64,000 bases of DNA. It comes from Pseudomonas sp. HMWF032 (GTDB taxonomy: Bacteria > Pseudomonadota > Gammaproteobacteria > Pseudomonadales > Pseudomonadaceae). Below, piece by piece: positions 17,632-27,170 of this stretch (the first letter of the stretch is position 1; each line of letters starts with the position of its first letter). The translations under genes and the position numbers were made by a program. Location: assembly GCF_003060885.1 (NCBI RefSeq), contig NZ_QAIG01000013.1, positions 475,774 through 539,773 of the forward strand, in the 5' to 3' direction. A model generated the notes under the pieces. That model worked only from the letters and a program-made list of their open reading frames with translations, ran no database searches and was not told where the DNA came from.

Positions 17632-17962
17632 CGCCACCCTGTACTCACTGTTGGCCCTGCTGCTGGCGGTGCTGGGCTTTGCCTGGCTCGCCCTGGCCTT
17701 GCCCAACCATTGGCGTCAGGTGCATCACGGCGTGCAACAGACGGCGTCACGGCAAGTCGCCCTGCGCAGCGGCGCCAGTCTGATGCTCGGGCTGTCATTG
17801 CTGTGCAGCCTGGCGGGCGATTCGCCGGCCATGGCCATCCTGCTGTGGCTGATGCTGCTGGGCGTTGCCACGCTGCTCGTCGCCCTGACCTTGAGCTGGC
17901 GCGCGCAATGGCTGGCCCGGCTCTGGCCCGCGCGTCCTCAGGCTGAGCGATCTGCCGACTGA
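17624..17962 (+). CDS. DUF3325 small inner-membrane protein
   Basis: 112 residues with three hydrophobic helices (about 4-25, 44-60 and 65-88). DUF3325 proteins are typically the last gene of receptor-DUF3649-PepSY-DUF3325 operons, as found here. The function is unknown; co-conservation suggests a partner of the PepSY protein. The 3' end overlaps the convergent phosphatase gene by 25 nt. Confidence 0.72.
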   Translation: MSDATLYSLLALLLAVLGFAWLALALPNHWRQVHHGVQQTASRQVALRSGASLMLGLSLLCSLAGDSPAMAILLWLMLLGVATLLVALTLSWRAQWLARLWPARPQAERSAD

Positions 17963-19944
17963 GTTGCTGCGCGGCGGGCAGGCGCGGTGCTCGGTGCGTT
18001 ATCACGGTCATCGACAAACGCTACCGCCGGCGAGCCATCGGCACTCAGCTGGTAGACCGCACAGGGCTGGCCGTTGTCGTTGAACCACACCTGGCCGAGT
18101 CCCGCGCCATTCCACAGGCGTTCGCCGGCCTTGCTGCGCGAGGGGATGCGCGGCTTGACCTGCATACGCCGGCGCGTGGTCAGCCAGTTGAGCGGTGACC
18201 ACGGCGCGTAGAGCCAGCGGTTAAGGCGGTCGAACCAGTCGAGCAGGCGCGGCGGGAATTCGTTTTTCAGGCCGCTGCTGGTGATCTGCCAAAGCTTCGG
18301 CCCGCGCTTGCGCTGGCGGATCAGCACCTCGTAGACAAACGAGTAATGCACGTCGCCGGAGAGAATCACGTAGTTACCTGGCGTGCGCGAGTGGCGGAAG
18401 ATGTTCAGCATCACCTGCGCCGCGCCCCGGTGGGCCATCCAGTTCTCGGCATCGACCATCAGCGGATGGCCGGCCCAGCTGAAGACCTTCTGGATGGTCT
18501 CGATCAGCTTGACGCCGAACATTGGCGCGGGGGAAACAATGATCGCCGACGGCTGGTCGAGCAGCGCCTGCTGCAGTTCGCACAGCGCTTCCCAATCCAG
18601 CAGACCGGACGGCCGCTTGAGGTTGCGCTCGCTGCGCCAGCGCCGGGTGCGGGTGTCCAGCACCACCAGCGCCGGGCTGCTCGGCAGGACGAATTGCCAC
18701 TGGTGAAAGCTCAGCAAGGTGTCGATCAGCGCATCCTGCGGCTGACTGTCCATGTGGTTGGCAGCATCGCGGCCCTCGGTCATCGCACGGATCATCTGCA
18801 GCGGCTCAGCAAACACATCCGGGTTATTGCCCCAGCCCTGGCACAGCAGGTAGGCGATCAGCGCATTGCCGATGATGCGTTTGGAAAACGGGTGGCCGTA
18901 GGCGGTTTCTTCCCACTGTGCGGAGAGGTTCCAGTCATCGGTGATGTCGTGGTCATCGAAGATCATCAGCGTCGGCAAGTGGGCGAGGGCACGGGCGACC
19001 TGGCTCAGCCCGCCGCGAAAGGCTTCGATACGCCCACGCTCGACCTGATAACGCGGCACTTCCTCGGCGCTGAGTGCCGGCATTTCCGCATCCAGCAAGG
19101 TCCAGGGCAGCGGCGACCAGACCAGCAGGTACATGGCCAACACTTCGGCGCAGGTCACCAGGTGGTTGTCGGCGCTGCTGCTGGTGAACACCGGTTTTTC
19201 CACGCCGCCGAAGAAGCGTTCGCGCAGGGTTTCGTTGCTCTTCAGCGCCGGCAGCAGCTCGGCGCGCTGGTAGTAGCTGGCGGGGTGCTGGTACAGCGCC
19301 GTGCTGTCATCGACCACCGCACCTTGCAAATGCTCGCCAAACAAACCCAGGCGCTCAATCACCTGATGAATCGCCCGCAGCAGCGGCCCGCTGACATCAT
19401 CGGCGTAGATCTGGTCGCCACTCATCAGCAGCAAGGCCGGGCGCTGCTCGGCGGCATGCGCTTCGGCCAGCAGACGGTCAGCGCAGAGCAGGCCATCGGC
19501 CGCCGGGTGATGCGGCTTGCGGCAAGAGCCGTGCAGCAGATGATCCAGCTGCACGCGCAGCACAAAATTCGCCTGGGTCGCGCCGTCGTACAGCAGGTGC
19601 GGCGCCCAGTCGGCGATACCCAGCGCGGCCTGATCCGGCTGTTCGATCAGCAGGTCGTAATCAATCTGCATATCGCAGGGCAGCGGCGCTTCCAGCTTGA
19701 GGTCAATCAGGTGGATAAACGCCTGCTCGCCAATCTGGATAACCTGGCAGCTTTCACCGTGCAGCGGCAAGCGCTGTGGCTCGGCTGCATCACCATGACT
19801 CAGCTGCAGGGTAAGGGTCAGCGGCCGGCTGCCAACTAACCAGAGCACCAGGCGCTGCGCTTCCATGCGGCGCAGCAGCGGACCGGCCAACACCGGGGGC
19901 AGGTCAGCGTGGGCGGCAGTGGGGGTAACAGCGGTTATCGGCAT
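17938..19944 (-). CDS. PhoD-like metallophosphatase/alkaline phosphatase family protein
   Basis: 668 residues from the ATG at 19944; a GTG at 20001 would give 687 residues, and neither has a strong ribosome-binding site. Motifs for a PhoD-type metallophosphatase core are GDQIYADDVSGP, FDDHDITDDWNLSAQ and SGDVHYSFVYE, which supply Asp/His metal ligands. No signal peptide or twin-arginine motif is seen, unlike secreted PhoD, so it may be cytoplasmic. The product probably hydrolyses phosphoesters or phosphodiesters. It is convergent with the iron cassette and 93 nt upstream of a co-directional Crp/Fnr gene end. Confidence 0.82.
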   Translation of the reverse strand: MPITAVTPTAAHADLPPVLAGPLLRRMEAQRLVLWLVGSRPLTLTLQLSHGDAAEPQRLPLHGESCQVIQIGEQAFIHLIDLKLEAPLPCDMQIDYDLLIEQPDQAALGIADWAPHLLYDGATQANFVLRVQLDHLLHGSCRKPHHPAADGLLCADRLLAEAHAAEQRPALLLMSGDQIYADDVSGPLLRAIHQVIERLGLFGEHLQGAVVDDSTALYQHPASYYQRAELLPALKSNETLRERFFGGVEKPVFTSSSADNHLVTCAEVLAMYLLVWSPLPWTLLDAEMPALSAEEVPRYQVERGRIEAFRGGLSQVARALAHLPTLMIFDDHDITDDWNLSAQWEETAYGHPFSKRIIGNALIAYLLCQGWGNNPDVFAEPLQMIRAMTEGRDAANHMDSQPQDALIDTLLSFHQWQFVLPSSPALVVLDTRTRRWRSERNLKRPSGLLDWEALCELQQALLDQPSAIIVSPAPMFGVKLIETIQKVFSWAGHPLMVDAENWMAHRGAAQVMLNIFRHSRTPGNYVILSGDVHYSFVYEVLIRQRKRGPKLWQITSSGLKNEFPPRLLDWFDRLNRWLYAPWSPLNWLTTRRRMQVKPRIPSRSKAGERLWNGAGLGQVWFNDNGQPCAVYQLSADGSPAVAFVDDRDNAPSTAPARRAATQSADRSA

Positions 19945-20037
19945 CGGTACATCGGGCTCTGGCGGCAAACAGATCGGCAATAGAGCGCCATTCTGCGCCA
20001 CAGGTTCAGTCTTTGCAGCCTGCCCGGCCGGTTTGGC

Positions 20038-20721
20038 TCACTGCGCCGCCTGACGCAAGCGTGGCAGATCGAGGAGTTCGATCTCGCCATAGGTCAGGCG
20101 CAGAATGCCCTGAGCCTCCAGCTCCTTGAGGATCTGATTGGTGGTCTGCCGGGAGATCGCCAGCATCAGCGCCAGCTGTTCCTGCGGCAGGTGCAGCACG
20201 CGGCGCGGCTCGCCCTCGCCATAGTTTTCCGCGATCAGCAGCAGCCGCCGGGCCAGGCGCGGGGCGGCGGGCAGCAGGCTCATCTCTTCCAGGGCGATAA
20301 ACGCCAGGCGCAGTTTGTGGCTCATCAGCAGGGCGAAATCACGCCAGTACTGCGGCTGCTGTTCAAGCAGCGCCAGCAGCCGCGCCTGCGGCACCAGCAA
20401 CAAAGTGGCGGGGCCTTCGGCAAAGGCATCGTGGGTGCGTGGCTGGCCATCGAACAGGGAAATCTCGCCAAACCAGTAGGGCGGCTCAACCAGGGTCAGC
20501 AGCGCTTCCTTGCCGGTGGCGCTGACCGCACCGATGCGCATGCCACCCTCGACCACGGCATACAAGCCACAGGGTTTGTCGCCCCGGCGAAACAGCACCT
20601 GACCGGGCGCCAGTTGCTGCACCTGAGCAGCCGCCAGCAGCGCCTCCTGCAATGCAGCGGGCAGGGCGCTGAACCAGTGGCCCTGACGCAAACGTGCCTG
20701 ATAGCGGTGCTCGCTGTTCAT
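20038..20721 (-). CDS. Crp/Fnr family transcriptional regulator
   Basis: 227 residues from the ATG at 20721; a TTG 12 nt upstream is a weaker alternative. Residues 15-130 form a cyclic-nucleotide-binding fold with GEISLFDGQPRTHDAFA, which has Thr where CRP has the cAMP-contacting Ser, so cAMP binding is uncertain. Residues 150-220 are the effector helix-turn-helix (LPQEQLALMLAISRQTTNQI). No N-terminal cysteine cluster is present, which excludes an oxygen-sensing Fnr/Anr type. The targets are unknown. It is divergent from the DUF962 gene. Confidence 0.87.
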   Translation of the reverse strand: MNSEHRYQARLRQGHWFSALPAALQEALLAAAQVQQLAPGQVLFRRGDKPCGLYAVVEGGMRIGAVSATGKEALLTLVEPPYWFGEISLFDGQPRTHDAFAEGPATLLLVPQARLLALLEQQPQYWRDFALLMSHKLRLAFIALEEMSLLPAAPRLARRLLLIAENYGEGEPRRVLHLPQEQLALMLAISRQTTNQILKELEAQGILRLTYGEIELLDLPRLRQAAQ

Positions 20722-20813
20722 CGACGGTTCCAAGCGGTTTGTCGGCTAGCTGACAGAGCGCTGCGTGGGCGTGGGTTCATGCTGGCCACCTGTCTTGCAT
20801 GAGGAAAATAATA

Positions 20814-21338
20814 ATGAAAACCCTGGTTGATCATCTGGCTCAATACGCGGCCTATCACCGCGACCAACGCAATATTCTCAGCCACTTTATCGGTATTCCA
20901 CTGATCGTTGTGGCGGTGGCCGTGCTGTTGTCACGCCCCGGCTTCGAGCTGCTCGGCCTGTGGCTGTCTCCAGCCCTGCTGGTGGCTCTGGCGGCAGGGG
21001 TGTTCTACCTGCGCCTGGACCTGCGCTTCGGCCTGCTGATGGCACTGCTGCTGGGGCTCAGCCTGTGGGCGGCGGCGGGCCTGGCGGTGCAATCGACGGC
21101 GGTATGGCTGAGCAGCGGCATCGGTCTGTTCGTGATCGGCTGGATCATCCAGTTTGTCGGCCACTACTACGAAGGGCGCAAACCGGCGTTTGTCGATGAC
21201 GTGATGGGCCTGGTGATCGGCCCCCTGTTCGTCGCCGCTGAAGCGGCCTTCCTGCTGGGCCTGCGCAAAGAGGTCGAACAGGCCATCGTCGAACGCGCCG
21301 GCCCGACCTGTATTCGCGAGAAGAAAGCCACTGCTTGA
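20814..21338 (+). CDS. DUF962/Mpo1-like membrane protein
   Basis: 174 residues from the ATG at 20814, which has GAGGAAA seven bases upstream. A second ATG at 20799 is in frame but has no such site. The N-terminal motif YAAYHRDQRNILSHFIGIP is the signature of Mpo1-like (DUF962) proteins; yeast Mpo1 is an iron-dependent dioxygenase that alpha-oxidises 2-hydroxy fatty acids. Four hydrophobic helices follow, with the second conserved His motif FVGHYYEGRKPAF. The bacterial substrate is unknown. A repeat-rich spacer follows. Confidence 0.85.
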   Translation: MKTLVDHLAQYAAYHRDQRNILSHFIGIPLIVVAVAVLLSRPGFELLGLWLSPALLVALAAGVFYLRLDLRFGLLMALLLGLSLWAAAGLAVQSTAVWLSSGIGLFVIGWIIQFVGHYYEGRKPAFVDDVMGLVIGPLFVAAEAAFLLGLRKEVEQAIVERAGPTCIREKKATA

Positions 21339-21344
21339 AACTGC

Positions 21345-21560
21345 TAGGCCGATCCGGATCTCGCGAGCTAGAGCGAGACAAGGCGCTACGTTAGTAACAG
21401 CCTTCGGCTGGTCAAAATGGCCGAGGGCGCGGAGTTTACGACTGTAAATGAGCAGTACTCGCTTCACTCGCCCTTCGGGTCGCGTTAAAGCGCGTTAGCC
21501 GCAAGGGCTTTCCGAGGCCATTTTTAACGCAGTATCGCCGACGCGCAGCAGATCGAAGAC
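21345..21560. repeat. Dispersed intergenic repeat, copy 1
   Basis: This spacer contains GCGGAGTTTACG-A-CTGTAAATGAGCA (21429-21454), including the dyad TTTAC/GTAAA. It ends with AACGCAG and GCGCAGCAG near 21540. The same order of motifs recurs at 28016-28145. A small stem from AGCCTTCGGCT lies near 21400. No open frame or transposase is present. It looks like a REP/MITE-type intergenic element, longer than copy 2. Confidence 0.6.
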
Positions 21561-21564
21561 GGAC

Positions 21565-22308
21565 TTAGTACATCGCCATCCATTGCGTGGTCAGCGACCG
21601 TGTATGGCGATACACGGTGATCGGCGCAAACGGTCGGCCCGAGGCGCTCTGCAGAGCGCTGCTCTGGCTGTTGAGGTCAACCAACGCAGCCTTGAGATAA
21701 TCCCAGCGGGTTTTCAGCTTGCCGATCTGCGGGTCGGCCTTGCCATCTAGCGCGGCCAGTTGCTCATCCACCGACGGCACAATCTTGCGCTCATCCTGGC
21801 CGAGGTAGGTGTCGGGCTGTTCGCGCGCCGTTTCAAAATTGCCGAAGTACGCACGGCTGAGGTACTGCACCGAGAGGTATTCGAGCTTGGCAGACAGTTC
21901 GCTTTCACCCGGCCCTGCCAGCTTGCGGGTTTCCTCGAGCACGCCGAGCAGGGCCTTGCTGAGGTCCTCGGGGTAGCGCCAGGGCATGTCATCTTCACTC
22001 GGGCCGAAGGCCACACCACGACGAATCTGCACCACCAGTTCCTGATGGGCGCTGCGCAGCGCATCGCTGCTTTGCGGCAGGCTCTGCACCGCAGCGGCCA
22101 GGGCCTGCAGATCAGATTCCAGGGCGTCCTGGTGTTTCTTTTGGAAACCCTCTCCGCGTAACAGCATCAGGCTGCTGGTGACCCGGCTGGCCTGCACCTG
22201 AACCTGTTCATGCGGGGTTATAGCCTGGGCAAAGGCCAACGGCGAGAGGCTGGTCAACAACCCGATAACCGCGAGCAATAGCGAGCGAGACAGCGTTGTA
22301 GAACGCAT
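21565..22308 (-). CDS. Hypothetical exported protein
   Basis: 247 residues with an AAGGAG ribosome-binding site before the ATG. A clear signal peptide (SRSLLLAVIGLLTSLSPLAFAQA) predicts export to the periplasm. The mature part is mainly helical and polar, with repeated Leu/Gln/Ala patterns typical of helical bundles (for example LESDLQALAAAVQSLPQSS), and no cysteines. I do not recognise a family. It lies between a dispersed repeat and an unrelated regulator gene and shows no clear operon partner. Confidence 0.7.
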   Translation of the reverse strand: MRSTTLSRSLLLAVIGLLTSLSPLAFAQAITPHEQVQVQASRVTSSLMLLRGEGFQKKHQDALESDLQALAAAVQSLPQSSDALRSAHQELVVQIRRGVAFGPSEDDMPWRYPEDLSKALLGVLEETRKLAGPGESELSAKLEYLSVQYLSRAYFGNFETAREQPDTYLGQDERKIVPSVDEQLAALDGKADPQIGKLKTRWDYLKAALVDLNSQSSALQSASGRPFAPITVYRHTRSLTTQWMAMY

Positions 22309-22410
22309 ACGAGGTGTGCTCCTTATTATTGTTGTGAGCAGTGCTGAACCAGGTCAGCTTATACAATCGCGTGCCACAGGGTACTGCACTGAATGCTGGA
22401 GAAAAGTAGC

Positions 22411-23229
22411 CTAAAGAGTGATTTCGTCGGAAAGATGCGTCGATTCAGCCAAGTCACGCAGGTACTGCACGCTAAAGGCATCGGCCGGAAAGAAGGTTTC
22501 CAGCGCCAGTTCCGCCAGGGTGATGTCGTTGGCGGTGCCAAATACCGTGGTGGTGCCGATCAGGCTGACCACACCCTGCTCGCTGGCAAACTGCAGCGGC
22601 ATCAGCACCGTGTCGCTGTCAAAGTGCGCGGACGCCACAGGCCCCGGGTAGGCGTTCAGCTCATCCCACAGTGCCTGCAACTGAGCATCGCCGCTGGCCT
22701 GAATATCGCGCTGCAAACGCGCCAGCAGGTAGGCGCGCCACGGCCCCAGGTTGACGATACGCGGGGCCAACCCGCCCGGGTGCAGGCTCAGGCGCATGAC
22801 GTTGATCGGCGGCGTCAGCAGCTCGGGGGCAATGCCTTGTAGAAAGGGCGCGAGGGCGCTGTTGGCCGCCAGCAGATTCCAGTGGCGGTCGATGGTCAGT
22901 GCCGGGTAGGGCTCGTGGGCCTTGAGCAACAGGTCGATGGCGCTGCGCGCGGCCGCCATGGCTGGCTCGGAAAGCTCACGCTGAGTGAACAGCGGCGCAT
23001 AGCCGGCGGCGCTAAGCAGGCGATTGCGTTCGCGCAGCGGAATCTCCAGCTGCTCGGCGAGCAATAGCAGCATCTCGCGGCTGGGCTGGGCGCGCCCGGT
23101 TTCGACGAAACTCAGGTGGCGAGTGGAAATGTCGGCCTCGCAAGCGAGGTCGAGCTGGCTAAGACGACGATGTTGGCGCCACTGGCGCAGCAGAGCGCCG
23201 ACGGGCTGGATTTGGCTGTTCATGGGCAT
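22411..23229 (-). CDS. Helix-turn-helix regulator, MmyB-like C-terminal domain
   Basis: 272 residues from the ATG at 23229; a second ATG at 23223 is equally possible. Residues 10-70 form an XRE-type helix-turn-helix (LLRQWRQHRRLSQLDLA and ISTRHLSFVETGRAQPSREM). The rest resembles the MmyB-like ligand-binding domain (ALTIDRHWNLLAANSALAPF, then a PAS-like fold). In Streptomyces the domain binds a fatty-acid-like ligand; in Proteobacteria its ligands are not known to me. It is divergent from a small membrane protein gene, with a perfect palindrome between them. Confidence 0.88.
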   Translation of the reverse strand: MPMNSQIQPVGALLRQWRQHRRLSQLDLACEADISTRHLSFVETGRAQPSREMLLLLAEQLEIPLRERNRLLSAAGYAPLFTQRELSEPAMAAARSAIDLLLKAHEPYPALTIDRHWNLLAANSALAPFLQGIAPELLTPPINVMRLSLHPGGLAPRIVNLGPWRAYLLARLQRDIQASGDAQLQALWDELNAYPGPVASAHFDSDTVLMPLQFASEQGVVSLIGTTTVFGTANDITLAELALETFFPADAFSVQYLRDLAESTHLSDEITL

Positions 23230-23259
23230 CGACGATAGACCAGCGAGGTCATTGCAGCC

Positions 23260-23276
23260 ATTACCTGCGAGGTAAT
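23260..23276. promoter_or_regulatory. Palindrome in the regulator/membrane-protein intergenic region
   Basis: ATTACCT-GCG-AGGTAAT is a perfect inverted repeat with 7-bp arms. It lies 31 nt before the HTH regulator start and 73 nt before the divergent membrane-protein start. Its position and symmetry fit the operator of the adjacent XRE-type dimer, perhaps controlling both genes. No experimental or comparative support is available here. Confidence 0.5.
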
Positions 23277-23348
23277 CGACACCGCGCGCGGATCGGCGAA
23301 ATCTAAGGGCAAGCCGCCATTTCGACGGTTCTTTACGGAGATTTCGCC

Positions 23349-23780
23349 ATGACTACCTTGCACCCTTCGCTGTTACTGCGCCGTGCCCTGCTCGCCGATG
23401 GTCTGGTCGGCGTGATCACCACGGCGCAACTCCTGCTGCTGGCTGACGGGCTCAGCAGCCTGTTGGCCCTGCCGGGTGAATTCCTCTTCGGCGTCGGCGT
23501 GGTACTGATTCCGCTGGTGGCCTTTCTGCTCTGGCTGTCGCGCCGTGAAAGCATGGCGCGGGCAGCGGTCTACACGGTGATCGGCCTGAATGCGCTATGG
23601 GTGGTGCTCAGCCTGCTGGTGCTGCTCAGCGGCTGGTTCACGCCGAACGTGCTGGGCTACGCCTTCGTGATCGTCCAGGCTGTTGTGGTACTGGTGTTTA
23701 TCGAGTTGGAGTGGCTGGGCCTGAAGCGCTCGCAGGTCATCCCCGGCGCGTTTGCCCAGGCATCAGTGAGTGCTCAGTAA
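23349..23780 (+). CDS. Hypothetical four-helix membrane protein
   Basis: 143 residues with a GGAG ribosome-binding site 9-13 nt before the ATG. Four hydrophobic segments are visible (about 20-37, 45-62, 75-95 and 102-122), with a charged loop LSRRESMAR between the second and third. I do not recognise a family. It is divergent from the MmyB-like regulator and is its probable target. Its 3' end overlaps the end of modC by 18 nt on the opposite strand. Confidence 0.7.
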   Translation: MTTLHPSLLLRRALLADGLVGVITTAQLLLLADGLSSLLALPGEFLFGVGVVLIPLVAFLLWLSRRESMARAAVYTVIGLNALWVVLSLLVLLSGWFTPNVLGYAFVIVQAVVVLVFIELEWLGLKRSQVIPGAFAQASVSAQ

Positions 23781-24905
23781 CGACACCGACTTGACCTGCG
23801 CCCATAGCAACTGCTCGCGCTGGATCTGCAGGCGATCGAAGGAGTATCGGGTGATACGGGCGATCAGTTGCTCGCCGCCCACTTGCACGCGCACCAGTAC
23901 ATGGGCTTGTTCGGCGACGTTGATCCAGTCCACTACCCGCGCCGGCAACAGGTTAAGCACGCTGCTGTCCTCGGCCTGTTGCAAGCTCAGGCTGACATCG
24001 CGCGCCTTGACCTTGATGCGCACCGACTGGCCCAGTGGCAACGGCCCGTGAGGCAGACGCAGGTTGATCGGGCTGTCTGGCAATTGCAGGTAGAGCAACC
24101 CGTAGGCCTGATCATGGGCGGTGACCACACTGTCGACCACCGCTTCGGCATCGTCCTCGAAGACAAACGGCAGGTCGGCGCGCAAAAGCGTTTCCTTTAG
24201 CGGGCCACTGGCGCTGACCTGGCCGTCTTCTAGCAGCACCAGGTGATCCGCCAAGCGCGCCACTTCATCCGGCGAATGGCTGACGTAGACAATCGGAATC
24301 TCCAGCTCCTGATGCAGGCGCTCCAGATAGGGCAGCACCTCTTGTTTGCGCTTGAGGTCGAGGGACGCCAGCGGCTCGTCTAGCAGCAGCAGACGCGGGC
24401 TGGTCAGCAGGGCGCGGGCAATGCCGACGCGTTGCTGCTCGCCACCGGACAGCTTGCCCGGCAAGCGTTCCAGCAGATGCTCTATACCGAGCAGTTCCAC
24501 CGCCTGCTCCAGGGCAATCCGCCGCTGCGCAGCGGGGATGCGTTTCAGCCCGTACTGCAGATTACGCCGTACCGTGAGGTGGGCAAACAGGTTGGCATCC
24601 TGAAACACATAACCCACGGCGCGCTGATGTGCCGGGACGAAAATGCCCTGGACGCTGTCCTGCCAGAGTTCGCCGTTGACCTGCAGGTAGCCTGCGCTCG
24701 GCTGATCCAGCCCGGCAAAGCAACGCAGACAACTGGTCTTGCCCGAGCCGGAATGGCCGAACAGGGCGCTAACGCCGCGCCCCGGCAGGTTGAGCTCAAC
24801 ATCCAGGCGAAAGCCCGCATACTCAACCTTGAAGCGCGCCTTGATTGCTCCCGGCTCAGCGACTGAGCGAATCACCGGATTGCGCCGCGCCAAGGGCCAG
24901 ATCAT
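23763..24905 (-). CDS. modC: Molybdate ABC transporter ATP-binding protein ModC
   Basis: 380 residues from the ATG at 24905, overlapping the modB stop by 4 nt. The Walker A motif is GHSGSGKTS (residues 50-58), the ABC signature [16 protein letters not shown], and Walker [14 protein letters not shown]. The C-terminal 120 residues form a molybdate-binding TOBE/Mop domain ([13 protein letters not shown]). ModC energises import of molybdate through ModB from the ModA-bound form. The frame stays open far upstream into modB but that part is not coding. Confidence 0.95.
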   Translation of the reverse strand: MIWPLARRNPVIRSVAEPGAIKARFKVEYAGFRLDVELNLPGRGVSALFGHSGSGKTSCLRCFAGLDQPSAGYLQVNGELWQDSVQGIFVPAHQRAVGYVFQDANLFAHLTVRRNLQYGLKRIPAAQRRIALEQAVELLGIEHLLERLPGKLSGGEQQRVGIARALLTSPRLLLLDEPLASLDLKRKQEVLPYLERLHQELEIPIVYVSHSPDEVARLADHLVLLEDGQVSASGPLKETLLRADLPFVFEDDAEAVVDSVVTAHDQAYGLLYLQLPDSPINLRLPHGPLPLGQSVRIKVKARDVSLSLQQAEDSSVLNLLPARVVDWINVAEQAHVLVRVQVGGEQLIARITRYSFDRLQIQREQLLWAQVKSVSLLSTH

Positions 24906-25594
24906 TGCCACACCCGCGTACTGCTGCGCCCGCTGCTTCGACCAGAATAGAGCGCCAGCAGCACGATAAAGGAGAACAGCACCATGCCAGCCGCCAGCCA
25001 GTGGGCCTGGGCGTACTCCATGGTTTCCACATGGTTGTAGATCTGCACCGACGCCACCTGGGTCTTGCCGGGAATATTGCCGCCAATCATCAGCACCACA
25101 CCGAACTCGCCCACGGTATGGGCAAAACCGAGAATCGCCGCCGTGATAAAACCCGGCTTGGCCAGCGGCAGCACCACTGTAAAAAATGCATCCCATGGGC
25201 CCGCACGCAGCGTCGCTGCGGCCTCCAACGGCCCACGGCCAATGGCCTCGAAGGCGTTCTGCAGCGGCTGCACAACAAAGGGCAGGGAATAGAACACAGA
25301 GCCGATCACCAGCCCCGTGAAGGTAAAGGTCAGGGTGCCGAGGCCGAGGCTCTGAGTCAGCTGCCCGATAAAACCGTGTGGGCCCATGCTCACCAGCAGG
25401 TAGAAACCGATCACCGTCGGCGGCAGCACCAGCGGCAGGGCGACGATGGCACCAATCGGCTGCTTCCAGCGCGATCCCGTGCGCGCCAGCCACCAGGCAA
25501 TCGGTGTACCGATCAGCAGCAACAACAGGGTGGTCAGCGATGCCAGCTCAAGCGTCAGCAGGACCGCAGCGAGATCGGCTTTAGTCAGTGGCAT
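24902..25594 (-). CDS. modB: Molybdate ABC transporter permease ModB
   Basis: 230 residues from the ATG at 25594 (a GTG one codon earlier is possible). Five to six membrane helices are present, starting with [20 protein letters not shown]. The permease motif [25 protein letters not shown] contacts ModC. It lies between modA and modC, with 12 nt after modA and a 4-nt overlap with modC, and forms the inner-membrane channel for molybdate. Confidence 0.95.
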   Translation of the reverse strand: MPLTKADLAAVLLTLELASLTTLLLLLIGTPIAWWLARTGSRWKQPIGAIVALPLVLPPTVIGFYLLVSMGPHGFIGQLTQSLGLGTLTFTFTGLVIGSVFYSLPFVVQPLQNAFEAIGRGPLEAAATLRAGPWDAFFTVVLPLAKPGFITAAILGFAHTVGEFGVVLMIGGNIPGKTQVASVQIYNHVETMEYAQAHWLAAGMVLFSFIVLLALYSGRSSGRSSTRVWQ

Positions 25595-25606
25595 CACAAC
25601 CGCCTT

Positions 25607-26401
<795 letters not shown>

Positions 26402-26406
26402 TCAGC

Positions 26407-26432
26407 ATCGCTATATACGAAAAGACATAGCG
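26407..26432. promoter_or_regulatory. ModE-like operator upstream of modA
   Basis: The sequence ATCGCTATATACGAAA then AGACATAGCG has outer arms CGCTAT (26409-26414) and ATAGCG (26427-26432). This resembles the E. coli ModE site in modA (CGTTATAT... ACATAACG). It lies 42 nt upstream of the modA start, where molybdate-bound ModE would block transcription. No modE gene is in the window. Confidence 0.6.
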
Positions 26433-26536
26433 CTTAAGCCGTTCATACGAGCCAGGCAAGTGCACTGCGATCGTCAAGTAGGGGAGATGGGCATCCTTGA
26501 AGAATCAGACCCGTAAGTCAAGTTTTCAAAATCACA

Positions 26537-27166
26537 TTAATTACGACTGCGCCACACGCTGGCCAGCCAGGGCTGCTGGTCACGTGGTAAGCCAGCCGGA
26601 CGGTAGTAGTGCTGCAATTCGCTGAAGCCGGCAGCATTGAGCAATACGCGCCAGTTGGCCAGGTCGTGATAGGCGCCGTAACGCTCGCCATTCCAGCCTT
26701 CCTGATTCTCACCACGGGGGTTGGAGCTGAACAACACACCACCGGGTTTAAGGGTGGCATGCAATTGCTTCAACACCCGTGGCAGCTCCTGGCGGGGGAT
26801 ATGAAACAGCGAGGCATTGGCAAACACGCCGTCGAAGCGTTCAGGCGGCAGGTCGAGGGCAAGAAAATCCTGCTGCCAAGCTTCGCAGCCGCTGTCGGCG
26901 CGGGCCATTTCGACAAAGCGCGCGCAGCCATCCAAACCGACGGCGGTGTGGCCCATGGCGCTAAGGGTGCGCAGATCGCGGCCCGGCCCGCAGCCGAAAT
27001 CGAGAATCTGGTAGGGCGCCGTGGCCTCGATATGCGCGAGCAGAGCGGCGATATTCTGGCTGACATCATGATCGCGGGTGCCCTCGCGAAAGGCTTCGGC
27101 ACAGCCCTGATAATGGCGCAGGGTTAGCGCGCTGATCTGCGCTAATTTGTCAGCGCTCAATCCCAC
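26537..27166 (-). CDS. Class I SAM-dependent methyltransferase
   Basis: 209 residues from a GTG at 27166, 4 nt after the aroE stop; longer in-frame starts would lie inside aroE. SAM-binding motif I is ILDFGCGPGRDLRTL (about residues 51-65). It is followed by GLDGCARFVEMAR and later motifs FDGVFANASLFHI and LKPGGVLFSS, all typical of a Rossmann-fold small-molecule methyltransferase. No substrate-specific domain is visible. It is probably co-transcribed with aroE because of the tight spacing. Confidence 0.8.
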   Translation of the reverse strand: MGLSADKLAQISALTLRHYQGCAEAFREGTRDHDVSQNIAALLAHIEATAPYQILDFGCGPGRDLRTLSAMGHTAVGLDGCARFVEMARADSGCEAWQQDFLALDLPPERFDGVFANASLFHIPRQELPRVLKQLHATLKPGGVLFSSNPRGENQEGWNGERYGAYHDLANWRVLLNAAGFSELQHYYRPAGLPRDQQPWLASVWRSRN

Positions 27167-27170
27167 GTCT

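Noticed and set aside
24906-25493. Long in-frame extension upstream of modC
   Set aside because: It runs through modB in another frame; the ModC N-terminus and the ATGA junction fix the start at 24905.
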